Positions 1 to 9,217 of a stretch of DNA of 64,000 nucleotides are shown piece after piece; within the stretch, counting starts at the first letter, position 1, and each line of letters opens with the position of its first letter. Source of the DNA: Mesopusillimonas faecipullorum. GTDB lineage: Bacteria > Pseudomonadota > Gammaproteobacteria > Burkholderiales > Burkholderiaceae_B. The stretch lies in NCBI RefSeq assembly GCF_020539505.1, contig NZ_JACDXW010000003.1:248001-312000 (forward strand), in the 5' to 3' direction. The position numbers were made by a program, and so were the translations under genes. The notes beneath the pieces are model-generated. The model did no database searches and was not told the DNA's origin. It saw only the letters and a list, made by a program, of their open reading frames with translations.

Positions 1-626
1 GTGCTCGCCTGGCTGACCAGATCAGCGCACACGGCAAACATGTGGTGGTGATTGGTGGCGGCGACACTGGTTCCGACTGCGTGGGCACCAGCAATCGCCA
101 AGGCGCCGCCTCGGTCACCCAAATCGAACTCATGCCGCGCCCCCCGGAGGCCGAGAACAAAAGCCTGAGCTGGCCTTACTGGCCCGCCAAGCTGCGCACA
201 TCGTCCTCGCATGAGGAAGGCTGCGAGCGTGATTGGGCCATCTCTTCTGTGGCTTTCGAAGGCGACGGCAAAGTTGAAAGCCTGCTTGCCACTCGCGTCA
301 CCTGGCAAGCCGACCCCGTGACCGGCCAAATGAAAATGAAGCCAGTCGACGACACCACCATGAAACTGCCCGCAGACTTGGTATTGCTGGCCATGGGCTT
401 TGTATCACCCGTGCCAGCCGTGCTTTCCGCCTTCGCAGTGGACGCCGACGGTCGTGGTAATGTCGTGGCCGACACCGAGCAATACCGCACTTCGGTAGAC
501 AAGGTTTTTGCTGCCGGCGACATACGACGCGGCCAGTCTTTGGTGGTTTGGGCCATACGCGAAGGCCGCCAGTGCGCCCAATCGGTGGACGCCTGGCTGA
601 TGGGGGAAAGCGTACTGCCGCGCTAA
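1..626 (+). CDS. gltD: Glutamate synthase small subunit, C-terminal part (5' end outside window)
   Basis: This is the 3' part of the NADPH-dependent glutamate synthase beta subunit, which feeds electrons from NADPH through FAD and Fe-S clusters to GltB for glutamate synthesis. The reading frame is open from the first bases (codons from position 3), so the gene is cut by the window edge. The visible part begins just before a dinucleotide-binding [12 protein letters not shown] motif. It ends with the FAD-domain signature [21 protein letters not shown], typical of the family's last 50 residues. A strong intrinsic terminator follows, so this is probably the last gene of a gltBD operon. The GTG at position 42 is internal and is not a start. 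Confidence 0.9.
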   Translation, partial: ARLADQISAHGKHVVVIGGGDTGSDCVGTSNRQGAASVTQIELMPRPPEAENKSLSWPYWPAKLRTSSSHEEGCERDWAISSVAFEGDGKVESLLATRVTWQADPVTGQMKMKPVDDTTMKLPADLVLLAMGFVSPVPAVLSAFAVDADGRGNVVADTEQYRTSVDKVFAAGDIRRGQSLVVWAIREGRQCAQSVDAWLMGESVLPR

Positions 627-663
627 GCTTGCTGCGCATAGCGCAGAACACCCTCTGTCAACG

Positions 664-709
664 GCACCGGCCGGCCCTGTATCCACTCAGTGCCGGCCGG
701 TGCTTTTTT
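664..709 (+). terminator. Rho-independent terminator of gltD
   Basis: A perfect 12-bp stem (GCACCGGCCGGC at 664-675 pairing with 692-703) closes a 16-nt loop and is followed directly by six T residues. It lies 38 bp after the gltD stop codon and separates gltD from the autotransporter gene. Confidence 0.93.
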
Positions 710-848
710 GTCGACGGAAAGCGCTGATTCATCGAAAAACCCAGCCTAAGAATGCACACCGGTGATACAAATCAAGCATCCTGTTGAACAAGGCAGCCTG
801 GGCACAAACTGGAGACGTCCTGCGCTGCCGTAGATAAGGAGGGGCCGA

Positions 849-876
849 GCCGTAGCGGCAAAGAGAATGCTACGGC
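849..876 (+). promoter_or_regulatory. Inverted repeat just upstream of the autotransporter RBS
   Basis: GCCGTAGC (849-856) and GCTACGGC (869-876) form a perfect 8-bp inverted repeat with a 12-nt spacer. It ends 17 bp before the AAGGAG ribosome-binding site at 893-898. It could be a 5'-UTR hairpin affecting translation or a protein-binding site; the sequence does not decide between them. Confidence 0.4.
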
Positions 877-903
877 TTGTCAGCGCTTCCAAAAGGAGCC
901 GAG

Positions 904-3900
904 ATGAAAAAGAAAGCACTGCCAATGACTGCTTTAGGCATGTTGATGGCCCAGCCGGCCATGGGGAATGTCAATTGCCCACCGGGCAACTCAACAACAC
1001 CTGTGACATGCACGATCACGGCGAGCCAAGGCGGCAATGGGCAGCAGCTTGTCATTGACTTCCTCAATGACACCGACGGCCTGCACACGGGCAACTCGGG
1101 CGGCGAATACACCGTCATCAACAGCGCCTCGCTTAGTGCCACACAATCGCCGTATGCACCCATCATGGTGCGCCTAAGGGGTGAAAACGGCTCCGGCCCA
1201 AGCGCAGCCTCCGATACAGACAACGGCTATCCAGGTGGCACCGGCGGCATCATCCATATCACCAACAATAGCGGCGCAACCCTCACGGCTTCAACGCTTC
1301 CCACCTCGGGTGAAACGGGCAACGCCCCGGGCATCTGGGACGATAAGGGTGCGATGTACGGCATCTATGCTGCCTCCGTCGCCGGCAATGGCGGCAACGG
1401 AAACGGCGGCATAGACGGCGCGGATGGCGGCGCCGGCGGCGCAGGACGTGCGGTCTACATCGATAACAACGGCAGTATCGATGTTCGAGGTGCCCCGTAC
1501 GGTGGTGTGGGCATCTTTGGTGCATCAATAGGAGGCGGCGGCGGACGCCAAGACGACTCCACCTTCGGCACAGGCAACCAAAAAGGCGGTAGCGGCGGCA
1601 ACAGCGACATCATTGTCATTTCCAACCAAGGAAGCGTCAATATATCGGCCACCGACGCCGGCAAGTATGTGTGGGGGATAGCCGGCGAATCGGTAGGCGG
1701 TGGGGGTGGCATCTACACAGGCAATGGCGGCAACGTCAATCCGAACGCCGCCTCCCTTATTCAGAACAGCGGCACGGTTCAGGTAAGCGCCGAGGGCACG
1801 GACATCATACAAGGGGTGCGTGGCCTATCCATGTTTGCGCAGGGCGGCGCCGGATACTCCTCCAACGATGGCAGCGACAACGGCGGCAAAGGCGGAGATT
1901 TCGGCCAGATGCGCATCGTCAACAGCGGCAAAATATCAGTGATCAGCGACTCCACCCCCTCAACCGCAGACCAGTCCTCCATGTCTGGGGGCATCGTCGT
2001 CATCGGCCGTGGCGGCGAAGGCGGGATGGGCTCAGACGACGAGGTATTCAGTGGCGCACCTGCCGGAAACGGGGGTTCTACGCCCAGCACCCAAAGCAAC
2101 CCACTGATCAGCGTCCAACTCGATAAGGGCTCATCCATCATTACCCAAGGCAATTATCTGCCAGGGGTGAATCTTTCCCTTTGGGGTGGCACGGGCGGCA
2201 AAGGCCGCAATGACAGTGACGGCGGCAATGGCGGGAACGGCGGGGCCGCCGTGATTCGCGTATACGACGACACGCAGATTTCAACCCAGGGCATCAAATC
2301 TCATGGTATTGCCGCGCGTAGCGACGGCGGCAGCGGCGGCGGGCACGGTGACTCGGGCAGTCTTATCGACTTTTCTTCGAACAAAGGCGGGGATGGCGGC
2401 AACGGTGGAGCCATCATGGTACGCACCGGTGATGGCTCCACCCAGGCAGGCGGCGGCACCATTCTGACCCAAGGCGATAACGCCATCGGCATACTGGGTC
2501 AGTCCATGGGCGGCGTGGGCGGCAATACCGGGTACAGCTTTGATTGGATAAGTCAAAGCACCAACGACGGCGGCAACGGCGGCTCTAGCGGCCTTGTCTC
2601 CCTGGATAGCCGAACCGCCATCACCACGCACGGTGTAGCCGCGCACGGCATGGTGGGGCAGTCCATCAGCGGCGGCGGGGGCACGGGGGGCACGAGTGCG
2701 GGCATCAATGCCGTGGGCGGCAACGGCGGCACGGGCGCGGCAGGCGGCGAAGTCTACCTCAAGCAAGCGGGCAACCTGCTGCAAACGTATGGCTCGAGTG
2801 CCTACGGCATGCTGGCGCAATCCATAGGCGGTGGCGGAGGTGACGGCGGCGGTGCCAAAGGCGTGTCGGTCATCGGCGGCTCGGGTGAAGGCGGCGGCAA
2901 TGGTGGCAAATCCACAATAGAAGTCGGTAGTCATGGCGTGCAGACCTCCGGTGATCACGCGCATGGACTGATTGCTCAATCCATAGGTGGAGGGGGCGGT
3001 TCAGGCGGGGCTGCCTATGCCTTAAGCGTCGGCGTAGGCTTCTCCATGGCGGTGGCGGTAGGCGGCTCGGGCGCAGCGGGCGGTGCGGGCGGCACGGCAA
3101 CGGCTAATGTGTCCGACGCCTCCATCACCACCCTCGCAAAAGGGGCTGAGGATGGCGATGCGAACGGCATCGTGGTGCAGTCCATAGGCGGAGGAGGCGG
3201 CGCCGGCGGCGACTCCGTCGCCAAGGCAGTAACCGTTTCTATGCCCACGCCGGAACAATCCATAGGCTTGGCGATCAGCTTTGCGCTAGGCGGCGAGGGT
3301 GGCAAGGGGGGAGCCGGCGGCACAGCCTCTTCTACCTTAAACAATGCTTCGGTCACGACCTATGGTGATAACTCTCAAGGCGTTGTCGTGCAGTCTATAG
3401 GCGGCGGCGGGGGCCTGGGTGGTAGCGCCTCTGCAACCTCTACAGTCGTCGGCACCACAGGAAGCTCCTTCAGCGGCACGATACAGACGGCACTGGGCGG
3501 TTCAGGCGGCAGCGGCGGCAATGGCGGTAACGCCACACACACCCTCAAAGGCTCTCATATCGATACGTCTGGCCTCTATGCCAATGCGATTCTGCTGCAA
3601 AGCGTGGGCGGCGGCGGGGGCTCGGGCGGCATCGGGTCGGCATCCGGCTCCTCCTTCAACTCGGACACCTCTTTTTCCTTTACGACTCAGTTGGGAGGCT
3701 CAGGCGGCACAGGCGGCAACGGGGGCAATACCGAACTCAGCATAGATTCAAATAGTTCTATCGTCACGCGGGGCGACGGCGCCCGAGGCGCCCTGGTTCA
3801 ATCCATAGGCGGTGGGGGCGGTGTTTCGCAGGGTGGTCAGGTCGGCTTTGATTTCAGCGGTAGCGTGGGAGGCACGGAAGGCCAAGAGCCAGGAGGCGCG

Positions 3901-6900
3901 AATGGGGGTAACGAAGGCGAAGAACCCACAAGCGTGAATCTTAGCGCCAGCGTGGCGCTGGGCCGTAACGGCCCTGGCGGAGGCACAGGCGGCACGATTC
4001 AACTAAGCCACCGAGGTCTCATCACCACCTCCGGCGCCGACGCAGATGGTCTGCTGATACAGAGTGTAGGTGGCGGCGGCGGTTTGGGTGGGGCGGTAGG
4101 TGGCGATAGTGGCGATGACGATGAGCGCCCTTCCCTTCTTGACGACGACGGCATGCAATACCACCTGGAAGCTTCCCTGGGCGGCAAAGGCGGCGACGGC
4201 GGGCGTGGCGGCAATCTCGGTAGTAGCGACCGAGCCATTGATCTGGGTGGTAAAACAGTCACTTCCGGTGACTACGCCGATGGCATCGTACTGCAGTCCA
4301 TAGGCGGTGGGGGTGGCGTGGGCGGCGCATCCAGCGCCTCGTCCAGTCTCTCGTCATCGAAACTGACGTTAACGGCGGGAGGGCGTGGAGGCGGTGGTGG
4401 CAATGGCGGGGACATCACCGCTTTCTTGAACGGCAATCTGAATGACAATAACGGCGGCAATCGCGTCGAGACCGCTGGGTACGGCGCGATGGGGATCGTG
4501 CTGCAATCCATAGGCGGCGGGGGCGGCGTCGCGGCATCGGGCTCACCACGTGCGCGCGGCACGATCACCGCCGGAGGCCTAGGCAATCACGGCGGCAATG
4601 GCGGCAAAGTCGTGATCACCGAACGCAGTTGGAGCACAATCGTGACAACCGGCGATCTCGCCCACGGCCTGGTGACACAGTCTATAGGCGGCGGGGGCGG
4701 CATCGCCATCGTTGGCAGCACAAGCTCGGCCGGTACTACCGGCAGTCAACAATTTGATCTGCATGCAGGCAGCGTCAACGCAGCAGGCTACCTCTTCGGT
4801 GACAACGCGCCCAACGCCCAGGGCGGTGACATCAAAGTATCGTCTGGCTTGGCGCTTAACACGTTTGGCGACAGAGCCATAGGGGTGGTGGCGCAATCCA
4901 TAGGCGGTGGCGGGGGCATAGTCACGACCGGCTCGGCAGATGGCCTCGGATCCATCACTGTGGGCACCGGTGACTCCAACTCATCTTCGTCGTCCTCTTC
5001 CGGCAAAGTAGAACTGAGCTTGACCGGAAGCCTCTACACCGCAGGCGACGGCGCCTATGGCATGGTCGCCCAGTCTATTGGGGGTGGGGGTGGAATCGTG
5101 GGCGATACCGCACAAACCCTGCACCATGGCAACCCCACACGCGGTGCAGCTTATGCGCCAACGGGGGGTAGTTCCTATACCAACAGTGGCCGCAGCGGAG
5201 AAGTCAAAGTGGACTTTGACGGCACGCTGAAAACGTCTGGCACCAACGCCCACGGCATTGTGGCGCAATCTATAGGCGGCGGCGGGGGCATAGTCGGCGG
5301 CCCAACAGGCGGCTTCGCAGGCGTCATAGGCAACGGCGGCTACGCCAGTACCGTTACGGTGAATCAGTCGGGCAGTGTACAAACCAACGGCTCCGGCGCT
5401 AGCGGCATCTTTGCGCAAAGCGCCGGCAGCGTGGACGCCGGCCCCGTCTACGTCGTTGTCAATGGCAACGTACAAGGCGGCTCGGGTGATGGCAGTGGCG
5501 TATGGATCGCAGACGGTAGAGCCGCGGAAGGCAGCAGCAATATCAACCGTTTGACGATCAATACAGGCGGCATGGTCAGTGCGCTTTCGCAAGTAGCGGT
5601 GCGTTACGACGGTATGTGGGCGGCTAACCGGCACAACTTAACCATAGACAACTCCGGCACGATTAAAGGCGATATCGTTTGCTCGGCCAGCGATAGCGAC
5701 AAGGCCTGCACGCTTAACAACAAAGAGGACGGCGTCGTTCTTGATGCCGAAAGCTACAAAGCCAACGTCAATAACGCAGGTCTACTCGTAGTTGGCCCAA
5801 CGGATAGCTTCAAGACGCTGACGGTTGCCGGCGACTTTACTCAGTTGGATACCGGTCTGCTGAGTCTGGAAGCCGATTTTGAGGCACTGCGCTCTTCGAA
5901 GATGGTGGTGCTGGGCGACGCCACGCTGGACGGCAAGGCGCAGGTCGTCGCGCGCGCCCTGCTCCCCGAACGCGAACTGACAATTTTGACGGTGCAAGGC
6001 GATACACAAGGCTCGCTGGACGTTGCCAACAGCCCCATCTTCGCCTACGAGACTCGGAAGGTAGGAAAAGACACCCGCCTGCGTGTGGCATCAGCTAACT
6101 TTGACGCGCCCTCCATGGGACTGCAAGGTAACGACCAACAGGTCGCCCAACACTTGCAGCGGGCTTGGGACCAAGGCGGCAATGCCGACTTGGCACCTTT
6201 GTTTGCGCAACTGGACATGGCTTCACGGGAAGGTAGTAGCGGGTATCGCCAAAATGTCTCTCAACTTTCCCCCGGCGTAACTCTGGCACCTGCGGCACAG
6301 TCTGCAGCCAACTTGGCGCGCTTCACCAACGCCATGATGTCGTGCCCAAGCTTTGACGGCAATAACGCCCTCACGCAAGAGCGCGACTGCTTCTGGGGAA
6401 CCGTCAGCGCTCGTACCGCTACGCACAACGCCAGCGACAATATGTCCGGCTTTCACTACAGTGCGGTGACCTATCAGTTTGGCGGACAAAAAGAAGTCAG
6501 TCCCGGCTGGTTTGTAGGCGCTTCAGTCGCCTACGAGAACAGCCATCTGCGCGGCAGCACAGGCCGTGTCAGCGGCAAAGGCGATAGCGGCTATATCGGT
6601 GCCCTGGTCAAACGCCAGGAAGGCGACTGGACATTTTCCGGGGTCCTGGGCGGCGGCTACGGCTCCTACCATATGAACCGCAGCATAGGCATTACCGGCT
6701 ATCAAGGCACGCTGTCCAGCAATCCCGACGTCTACGGCTTTAACCTGCGCCTGCGTGCAGCTCGCACCTTTGCCTTCGAGGACTTCTACGTGAAACCCTA
6801 TGTAGACCTGGATGCCAGCTATACCCGCATGCCCGGCTACACGGAATCGGGCGCCAACCCGCTAGCCTTGAAAGTGGATGACAGCAAACAGTTCACCGTG

Positions 6901-7212
6901 GGCCTGTCGCCAATGGTAGAAATCGGCGGCCGCGCAGAACTGGACAACGGCGCTACCTTGCGGCCCTTCTTGTATGCCGGCGTTTCCTTTCTTTCACAAG
7001 ATGACTGGAAAGCCAGCGCACGCCTGCGTGGCGCCCCCCGAGTCAATGCGTTTGACACCTCCATGCCCATCGATGATGTCGTCGGCCGGGTCGGCGCGGG
7101 TGTGGAAATCACAAAGACGGGCAGCGTAGATTTTCGCTTGCAGTATGACGGCCTGTTCTCGAAGAATATACGCAGCCACAGCGGCACCTTGAAGGTGATG
7201 ATGCCCTTCTGA
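904..7212 (+). CDS. Giant glycine-rich type Va autotransporter adhesin-like protein
   Basis: A predicted 2102-residue surface protein. The start is ATG 904 rather than the upstream in-frame TTG 877, because AAGGAG lies 5 bp before it and the protein then opens with a signal peptide (MKKKALPMT..., probable cleavage after PAMG). The passenger is built from roughly 20 glycine-rich units of about 55-85 residues. Thirteen carry an exact QS[IV]GGGGG motif, between about residues 639 and 1462. A region resembling an autochaperone/beta-helix end lies near residues 1620-1720. From about residue 1829 to the end is an autotransporter beta-barrel ending in the terminal aromatic residue (KVMMPF) recognised by the Bam machinery. 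Family knowledge suggests adhesion, aggregation or biofilm roles; the ligand is unknown. It is monocistronic and converges on the LytTR regulator with no gap. Confidence 0.9.
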   Translation: MKKKALPMTALGMLMAQPAMGNVNCPPGNSTTPVTCTITASQGGNGQQLVIDFLNDTDGLHTGNSGGEYTVINSASLSATQSPYAPIMVRLRGENGSGPSAASDTDNGYPGGTGGIIHITNNSGATLTASTLPTSGETGNAPGIWDDKGAMYGIYAASVAGNGGNGNGGIDGADGGAGGAGRAVYIDNNGSIDVRGAPYGGVGIFGASIGGGGGRQDDSTFGTGNQKGGSGGNSDIIVISNQGSVNISATDAGKYVWGIAGESVGGGGGIYTGNGGNVNPNAASLIQNSGTVQVSAEGTDIIQGVRGLSMFAQGGAGYSSNDGSDNGGKGGDFGQMRIVNSGKISVISDSTPSTADQSSMSGGIVVIGRGGEGGMGSDDEVFSGAPAGNGGSTPSTQSNPLISVQLDKGSSIITQGNYLPGVNLSLWGGTGGKGRNDSDGGNGGNGGAAVIRVYDDTQISTQGIKSHGIAARSDGGSGGGHGDSGSLIDFSSNKGGDGGNGGAIMVRTGDGSTQAGGGTILTQGDNAIGILGQSMGGVGGNTGYSFDWISQSTNDGGNGGSSGLVSLDSRTAITTHGVAAHGMVGQSISGGGGTGGTSAGINAVGGNGGTGAAGGEVYLKQAGNLLQTYGSSAYGMLAQSIGGGGGDGGGAKGVSVIGGSGEGGGNGGKSTIEVGSHGVQTSGDHAHGLIAQSIGGGGGSGGAAYALSVGVGFSMAVAVGGSGAAGGAGGTATANVSDASITTLAKGAEDGDANGIVVQSIGGGGGAGGDSVAKAVTVSMPTPEQSIGLAISFALGGEGGKGGAGGTASSTLNNASVTTYGDNSQGVVVQSIGGGGGLGGSASATSTVVGTTGSSFSGTIQTALGGSGGSGGNGGNATHTLKGSHIDTSGLYANAILLQSVGGGGGSGGIGSASGSSFNSDTSFSFTTQLGGSGGTGGNGGNTELSIDSNSSIVTRGDGARGALVQSIGGGGGVSQGGQVGFDFSGSVGGTEGQEPGGANGGNEGEEPTSVNLSASVALGRNGPGGGTGGTIQLSHRGLITTSGADADGLLIQSVGGGGGLGGAVGGDSGDDDERPSLLDDDGMQYHLEASLGGKGGDGGRGGNLGSSDRAIDLGGKTVTSGDYADGIVLQSIGGGGGVGGASSASSSLSSSKLTLTAGGRGGGGGNGGDITAFLNGNLNDNNGGNRVETAGYGAMGIVLQSIGGGGGVAASGSPRARGTITAGGLGNHGGNGGKVVITERSWSTIVTTGDLAHGLVTQSIGGGGGIAIVGSTSSAGTTGSQQFDLHAGSVNAAGYLFGDNAPNAQGGDIKVSSGLALNTFGDRAIGVVAQSIGGGGGIVTTGSADGLGSITVGTGDSNSSSSSSSGKVELSLTGSLYTAGDGAYGMVAQSIGGGGGIVGDTAQTLHHGNPTRGAAYAPTGGSSYTNSGRSGEVKVDFDGTLKTSGTNAHGIVAQSIGGGGGIVGGPTGGFAGVIGNGGYASTVTVNQSGSVQTNGSGASGIFAQSAGSVDAGPVYVVVNGNVQGGSGDGSGVWIADGRAAEGSSNINRLTINTGGMVSALSQVAVRYDGMWAANRHNLTIDNSGTIKGDIVCSASDSDKACTLNNKEDGVVLDAESYKANVNNAGLLVVGPTDSFKTLTVAGDFTQLDTGLLSLEADFEALRSSKMVVLGDATLDGKAQVVARALLPERELTILTVQGDTQGSLDVANSPIFAYETRKVGKDTRLRVASANFDAPSMGLQGNDQQVAQHLQRAWDQGGNADLAPLFAQLDMASREGSSGYRQNVSQLSPGVTLAPAAQSAANLARFTNAMMSCPSFDGNNALTQERDCFWGTVSARTATHNASDNMSGFHYSAVTYQFGGQKEVSPGWFVGASVAYENSHLRGSTGRVSGKGDSGYIGALVKRQEGDWTFSGVLGGGYGSYHMNRSIGITGYQGTLSSNPDVYGFNLRLRAARTFAFEDFYVKPYVDLDASYTRMPGYTESGANPLALKVDDSKQFTVGLSPMVEIGGRAELDNGATLRPFLYAGVSFLSQDDWKASARLRGAPRVNAFDTSMPIDDVVGRVGAGVEITKTGSVDFRLQYDGLFSKNIRSHSGTLKVMMPF
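1500..5289 (+). repeat. In-frame glycine-rich repeat array inside the autotransporter
   Basis: The passenger repeats are visible in the DNA as recurring CA(A/G)TC(C/T)ATAGGCGG followed by GGN triplets. The first exact QSIGGGGG copy starts at 2818 and the last ends at 5289, with copies at intervals of about 160-260 bp. Degenerate copies (ASIGGGGG, ESVGGGGG, QSMGGVGG) extend upstream to about 1500. Synonymous positions vary between units, so the array is old and maintained by protein structure rather than recently amplified. Confidence 0.85.
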
Positions 7213-7905
7213 TCAACCGTTTGATGCCATGGCCTGGCGCAGCCGCTGCGACGCTGCCCGGCCTAGCATCAAAGGCGTTAAACCATTGATGAAACTGACC
7301 TCGATCTGCGCACCGGGTCGTTGAGCCACATGGGAAATATGTTCAAGATTAATAATGAGTGAACGAGACAAACTGCAGAACGGCGGTGATGGAAGTTGTT
7401 CTGCCACACGTTTGAGGGTGACATGGATAAGCTCATTGGCATGCCCAACCCCGTACAAGCACACGTAATCCCCCTGTGCCTGCACGACGGTCAACTGATC
7501 TATCTTGATAAAACGTTTGCCCGACCGGGTTCGCATACTCAGGCCGGCGGCTCGAGGTTGCAGCCGGGCCAGCGTTTGGGCCAGCCTCTCGGGGCTGACA
7601 GGCTTAAGCAGATAGTCAACCGCCTCTACGTCGAAGGCCCTGGCAGCGTGATCCTTGTGAGCGGTAACAAAGACAATCGCTGGGTTGTGTCTGGACTCCA
7701 GCATTTCCAGCACTTCAAAGCCCGTACCGGCGGTCAATTCAATATCCAGAAAAAGCACGTCCGGTTTGCATTCGCGTGCCAAGCGCCAGGCCTGTTCGAC
7801 GGTGCCGGCTTCGCCGATCACCAGCAAACCTGGCATCGCTTCCAGTAGACGGCGCAGATAACGCCGTGCGGGTGCTTCGTCGTCGACGATAAGCACACTT
7901 AACAT
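7213..7905 (-). CDS. LytTR-family response regulator
   Basis: A 230-residue two-component regulator. The chosen start is the ATG whose complement ends at 7905, giving MLSVLIVDDEAPAR, a canonical receiver beginning; the longer frame adds 35 unlike residues. The receiver domain (about 1-115) has acidic residues D8 and D9, phosphoacceptor D54 (FLDIEL) and the conserved lysine in YLLKPVSPERL. A LytTR DNA-binding domain follows (about 125-225; FIKIDQLTVVQAQGDYVCLY, SRSLIINLEHI). It is divergent from a LytS-type histidine kinase 137 bp away, its probable partner. It converges on the autotransporter gene, whose stop codon directly abuts its own. Confidence 0.88.
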   Translation of the reverse strand: MLSVLIVDDEAPARRYLRRLLEAMPGLLVIGEAGTVEQAWRLARECKPDVLFLDIELTAGTGFEVLEMLESRHNPAIVFVTAHKDHAARAFDVEAVDYLLKPVSPERLAQTLARLQPRAAGLSMRTRSGKRFIKIDQLTVVQAQGDYVCLYGVGHANELIHVTLKRVAEQLPSPPFCSLSRSLIINLEHISHVAQRPGAQIEVSFINGLTPLMLGRAASQRLRQAMASNG

Positions 7906-7921
7906 GCCTTGCGTCCTGAGG

Positions 7922-7955
7922 GAGTAAATGGCCTGATAGCAAAGAGAGTAAGTGG
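7922..7955. promoter_or_regulatory. Direct repeats in the kinase/regulator divergent region
   Basis: GAGTAAATGG (7922-7931) and GAGTAAGTGG (7946-7955) differ by one base and begin 24 bp apart. They lie between the divergent regulator and kinase genes. LytTR-domain proteins typically bind pairs of short direct repeats about two helical turns apart, so this is a candidate autoregulatory site. Confidence 0.3.
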
Positions 7956-8042
7956 TGTGCAGGTAATGCAGTGGTAGGGAAAAGCGCACACCCAGTGCAA
8001 TATAAGCCATGATGGATGCGGCAGTGAAGCCCCAAATTATTC

Positions 8043-9146
8043 ATGGCGTCTTTAGGCAGCAAAGCTATGCATTCCACCTCGACCAGTCGGGATTTCCTTA
8101 AAGGCGACACGGTAAAGAGTTTTTGGCGCGCCCAGGTCGCGGTCTGGGGTGTCTTTGCGACGGTAGGCTTTGTCAGCCGCTTTGCGATATTCGAGAATAT
8201 CGAAGCGGCATGGTGGCTGACGCTGTGCCAAGAGTCTTTAGGTTTCACGCTGACCAGCGTCGCTGCCGTGTTGTACTGGCGGCGCCGCAGCAAAGCCTAT
8301 TCACCGGTACTCGTTGGCGTATGCGTGATATTGCTCTGCCTGGGAACCTCGGCCTTGTTGACGGCCACAGGCTACGCCATCCACAACCTGATGGTGCCGG
8401 AGATCATTAAGGCCGTACCCCATCAGCAGTTCAAGCTGGGGTTCTTCTACTACATGGGGATACTTTCCATCTGGTCACTAATTTATTTTGGTGCCTCGGC
8501 TGAGCTGGCGGCACGGACCGAGCGCTTGTCAAAAATGCAGGCCGAATCACGTGCCCTGAAACTAGAGCTAGAGCGCCTGCAGCAACAAATCGAGCCCCAC
8601 TTTCTCTTTAATTCGCTTAACACTATTGTGGCGGAAATCTCTGACCGCCCGGCCATCGCCGAGGAAATGACCCGCCGGCTGGCGGCCTACCTACGCTACT
8701 CGCTGGATAAACAAGGGCGCGGCTTAAGCCGCCTGGAAGAGGAAATCGAGGCCGCCGAAACCTATGTGCGCATACTCGCACTGCGTTTTGATACCCGGCT
8801 GGAATGTCAATGCCGCATCGACCCCGCCACCTTGAATAAAGAGCTGCCACACATGACCCTGCAAGGGTTGGTAGAAAACGCCATCAAGCACAGCATGCGC
8901 GCCGAACATGAGTGTTTTCAAATCAATATCGACACCCGCATGCAAGGTGAAGAACTCGTGATACAGGTCAGCAACCCCGGCATACTGAAGGCACCTTTTG
9001 ACCTAGCTAACGGAGGCGGTGGCCTTGGAAACCTTTGCCGCCGTTTAGCCTTGCGCTACCCCGACAGATTCAAGTTCTCGCTGGATCAACGCGCAGGCCG
9101 CATTGTGGCTGAGATTCGTATGAACGGGGACCCTGAAATGTTATAA
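8043..9146 (+). CDS. LytS/YehU-type sensor histidine kinase
   Basis: A 367-residue membrane histidine kinase of the His_kinase (PF06580) class that partners LytTR regulators. Four to five hydrophobic segments lie within residues 29-153. A short coiled linker follows, then the H-box QIEPHFLFNSLNTIV with phosphorylated His186, the N-box LQGLVENAIKHS and the glycine box GGGGLGNLCRRL. No separate extracellular sensor domain is visible, so the signal may be sensed in the membrane. ATG 8043 has no clear ribosome-binding site; ATG 8067 is an alternative that shortens the protein by 8 residues. It is divergent from its probable cognate regulator. Confidence 0.87.
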   Translation: MASLGSKAMHSTSTSRDFLKGDTVKSFWRAQVAVWGVFATVGFVSRFAIFENIEAAWWLTLCQESLGFTLTSVAAVLYWRRRSKAYSPVLVGVCVILLCLGTSALLTATGYAIHNLMVPEIIKAVPHQQFKLGFFYYMGILSIWSLIYFGASAELAARTERLSKMQAESRALKLELERLQQQIEPHFLFNSLNTIVAEISDRPAIAEEMTRRLAAYLRYSLDKQGRGLSRLEEEIEAAETYVRILALRFDTRLECQCRIDPATLNKELPHMTLQGLVENAIKHSMRAEHECFQINIDTRMQGEELVIQVSNPGILKAPFDLANGGGGLGNLCRRLALRYPDRFKFSLDQRAGRIVAEIRMNGDPEML

Positions 9147-9161
9147 ATCGTCCCCGTCGAA

Positions 9162-9207
9162 TTGCGCCTCCCTTCACACCAGATACAATAGGCTCATCCC
9201 CTATTGT
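9162..9207 (+). promoter_or_regulatory. Candidate mla operon promoter with overlapping inverted repeat
   Basis: TTGCGC (9162-9167) and TACAAT (9184-9189) are 16 bp apart and could be -35 and -10 elements. The -10 overlaps a perfect 8-bp inverted repeat, ACAATAGG (9185-9192) and CCTATTGT (9200-9207) with a 7-bp spacer, ending 10 bp before the mlaF start codon. The repeat could be an operator or a leader hairpin. Confidence 0.4.
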
Positions 9208-9217
9208 TCGCATATCA

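Noticed and set aside
2281-2979. 232-residue open frame on the minus strand inside the autotransporter gene
   Set aside because: It is a compositional shadow of the glycine-rich repeats (GGC/GCC triplets read as Ala/Pro on the other strand), with no start signal or recognisable domain.
2818-5289. Regularly spaced repeats that might suggest a CRISPR array or tandem satellite
   Set aside because: The repeats are in frame, diverged at synonymous sites, unequal in spacing and encode a continuous glycine-rich passenger.
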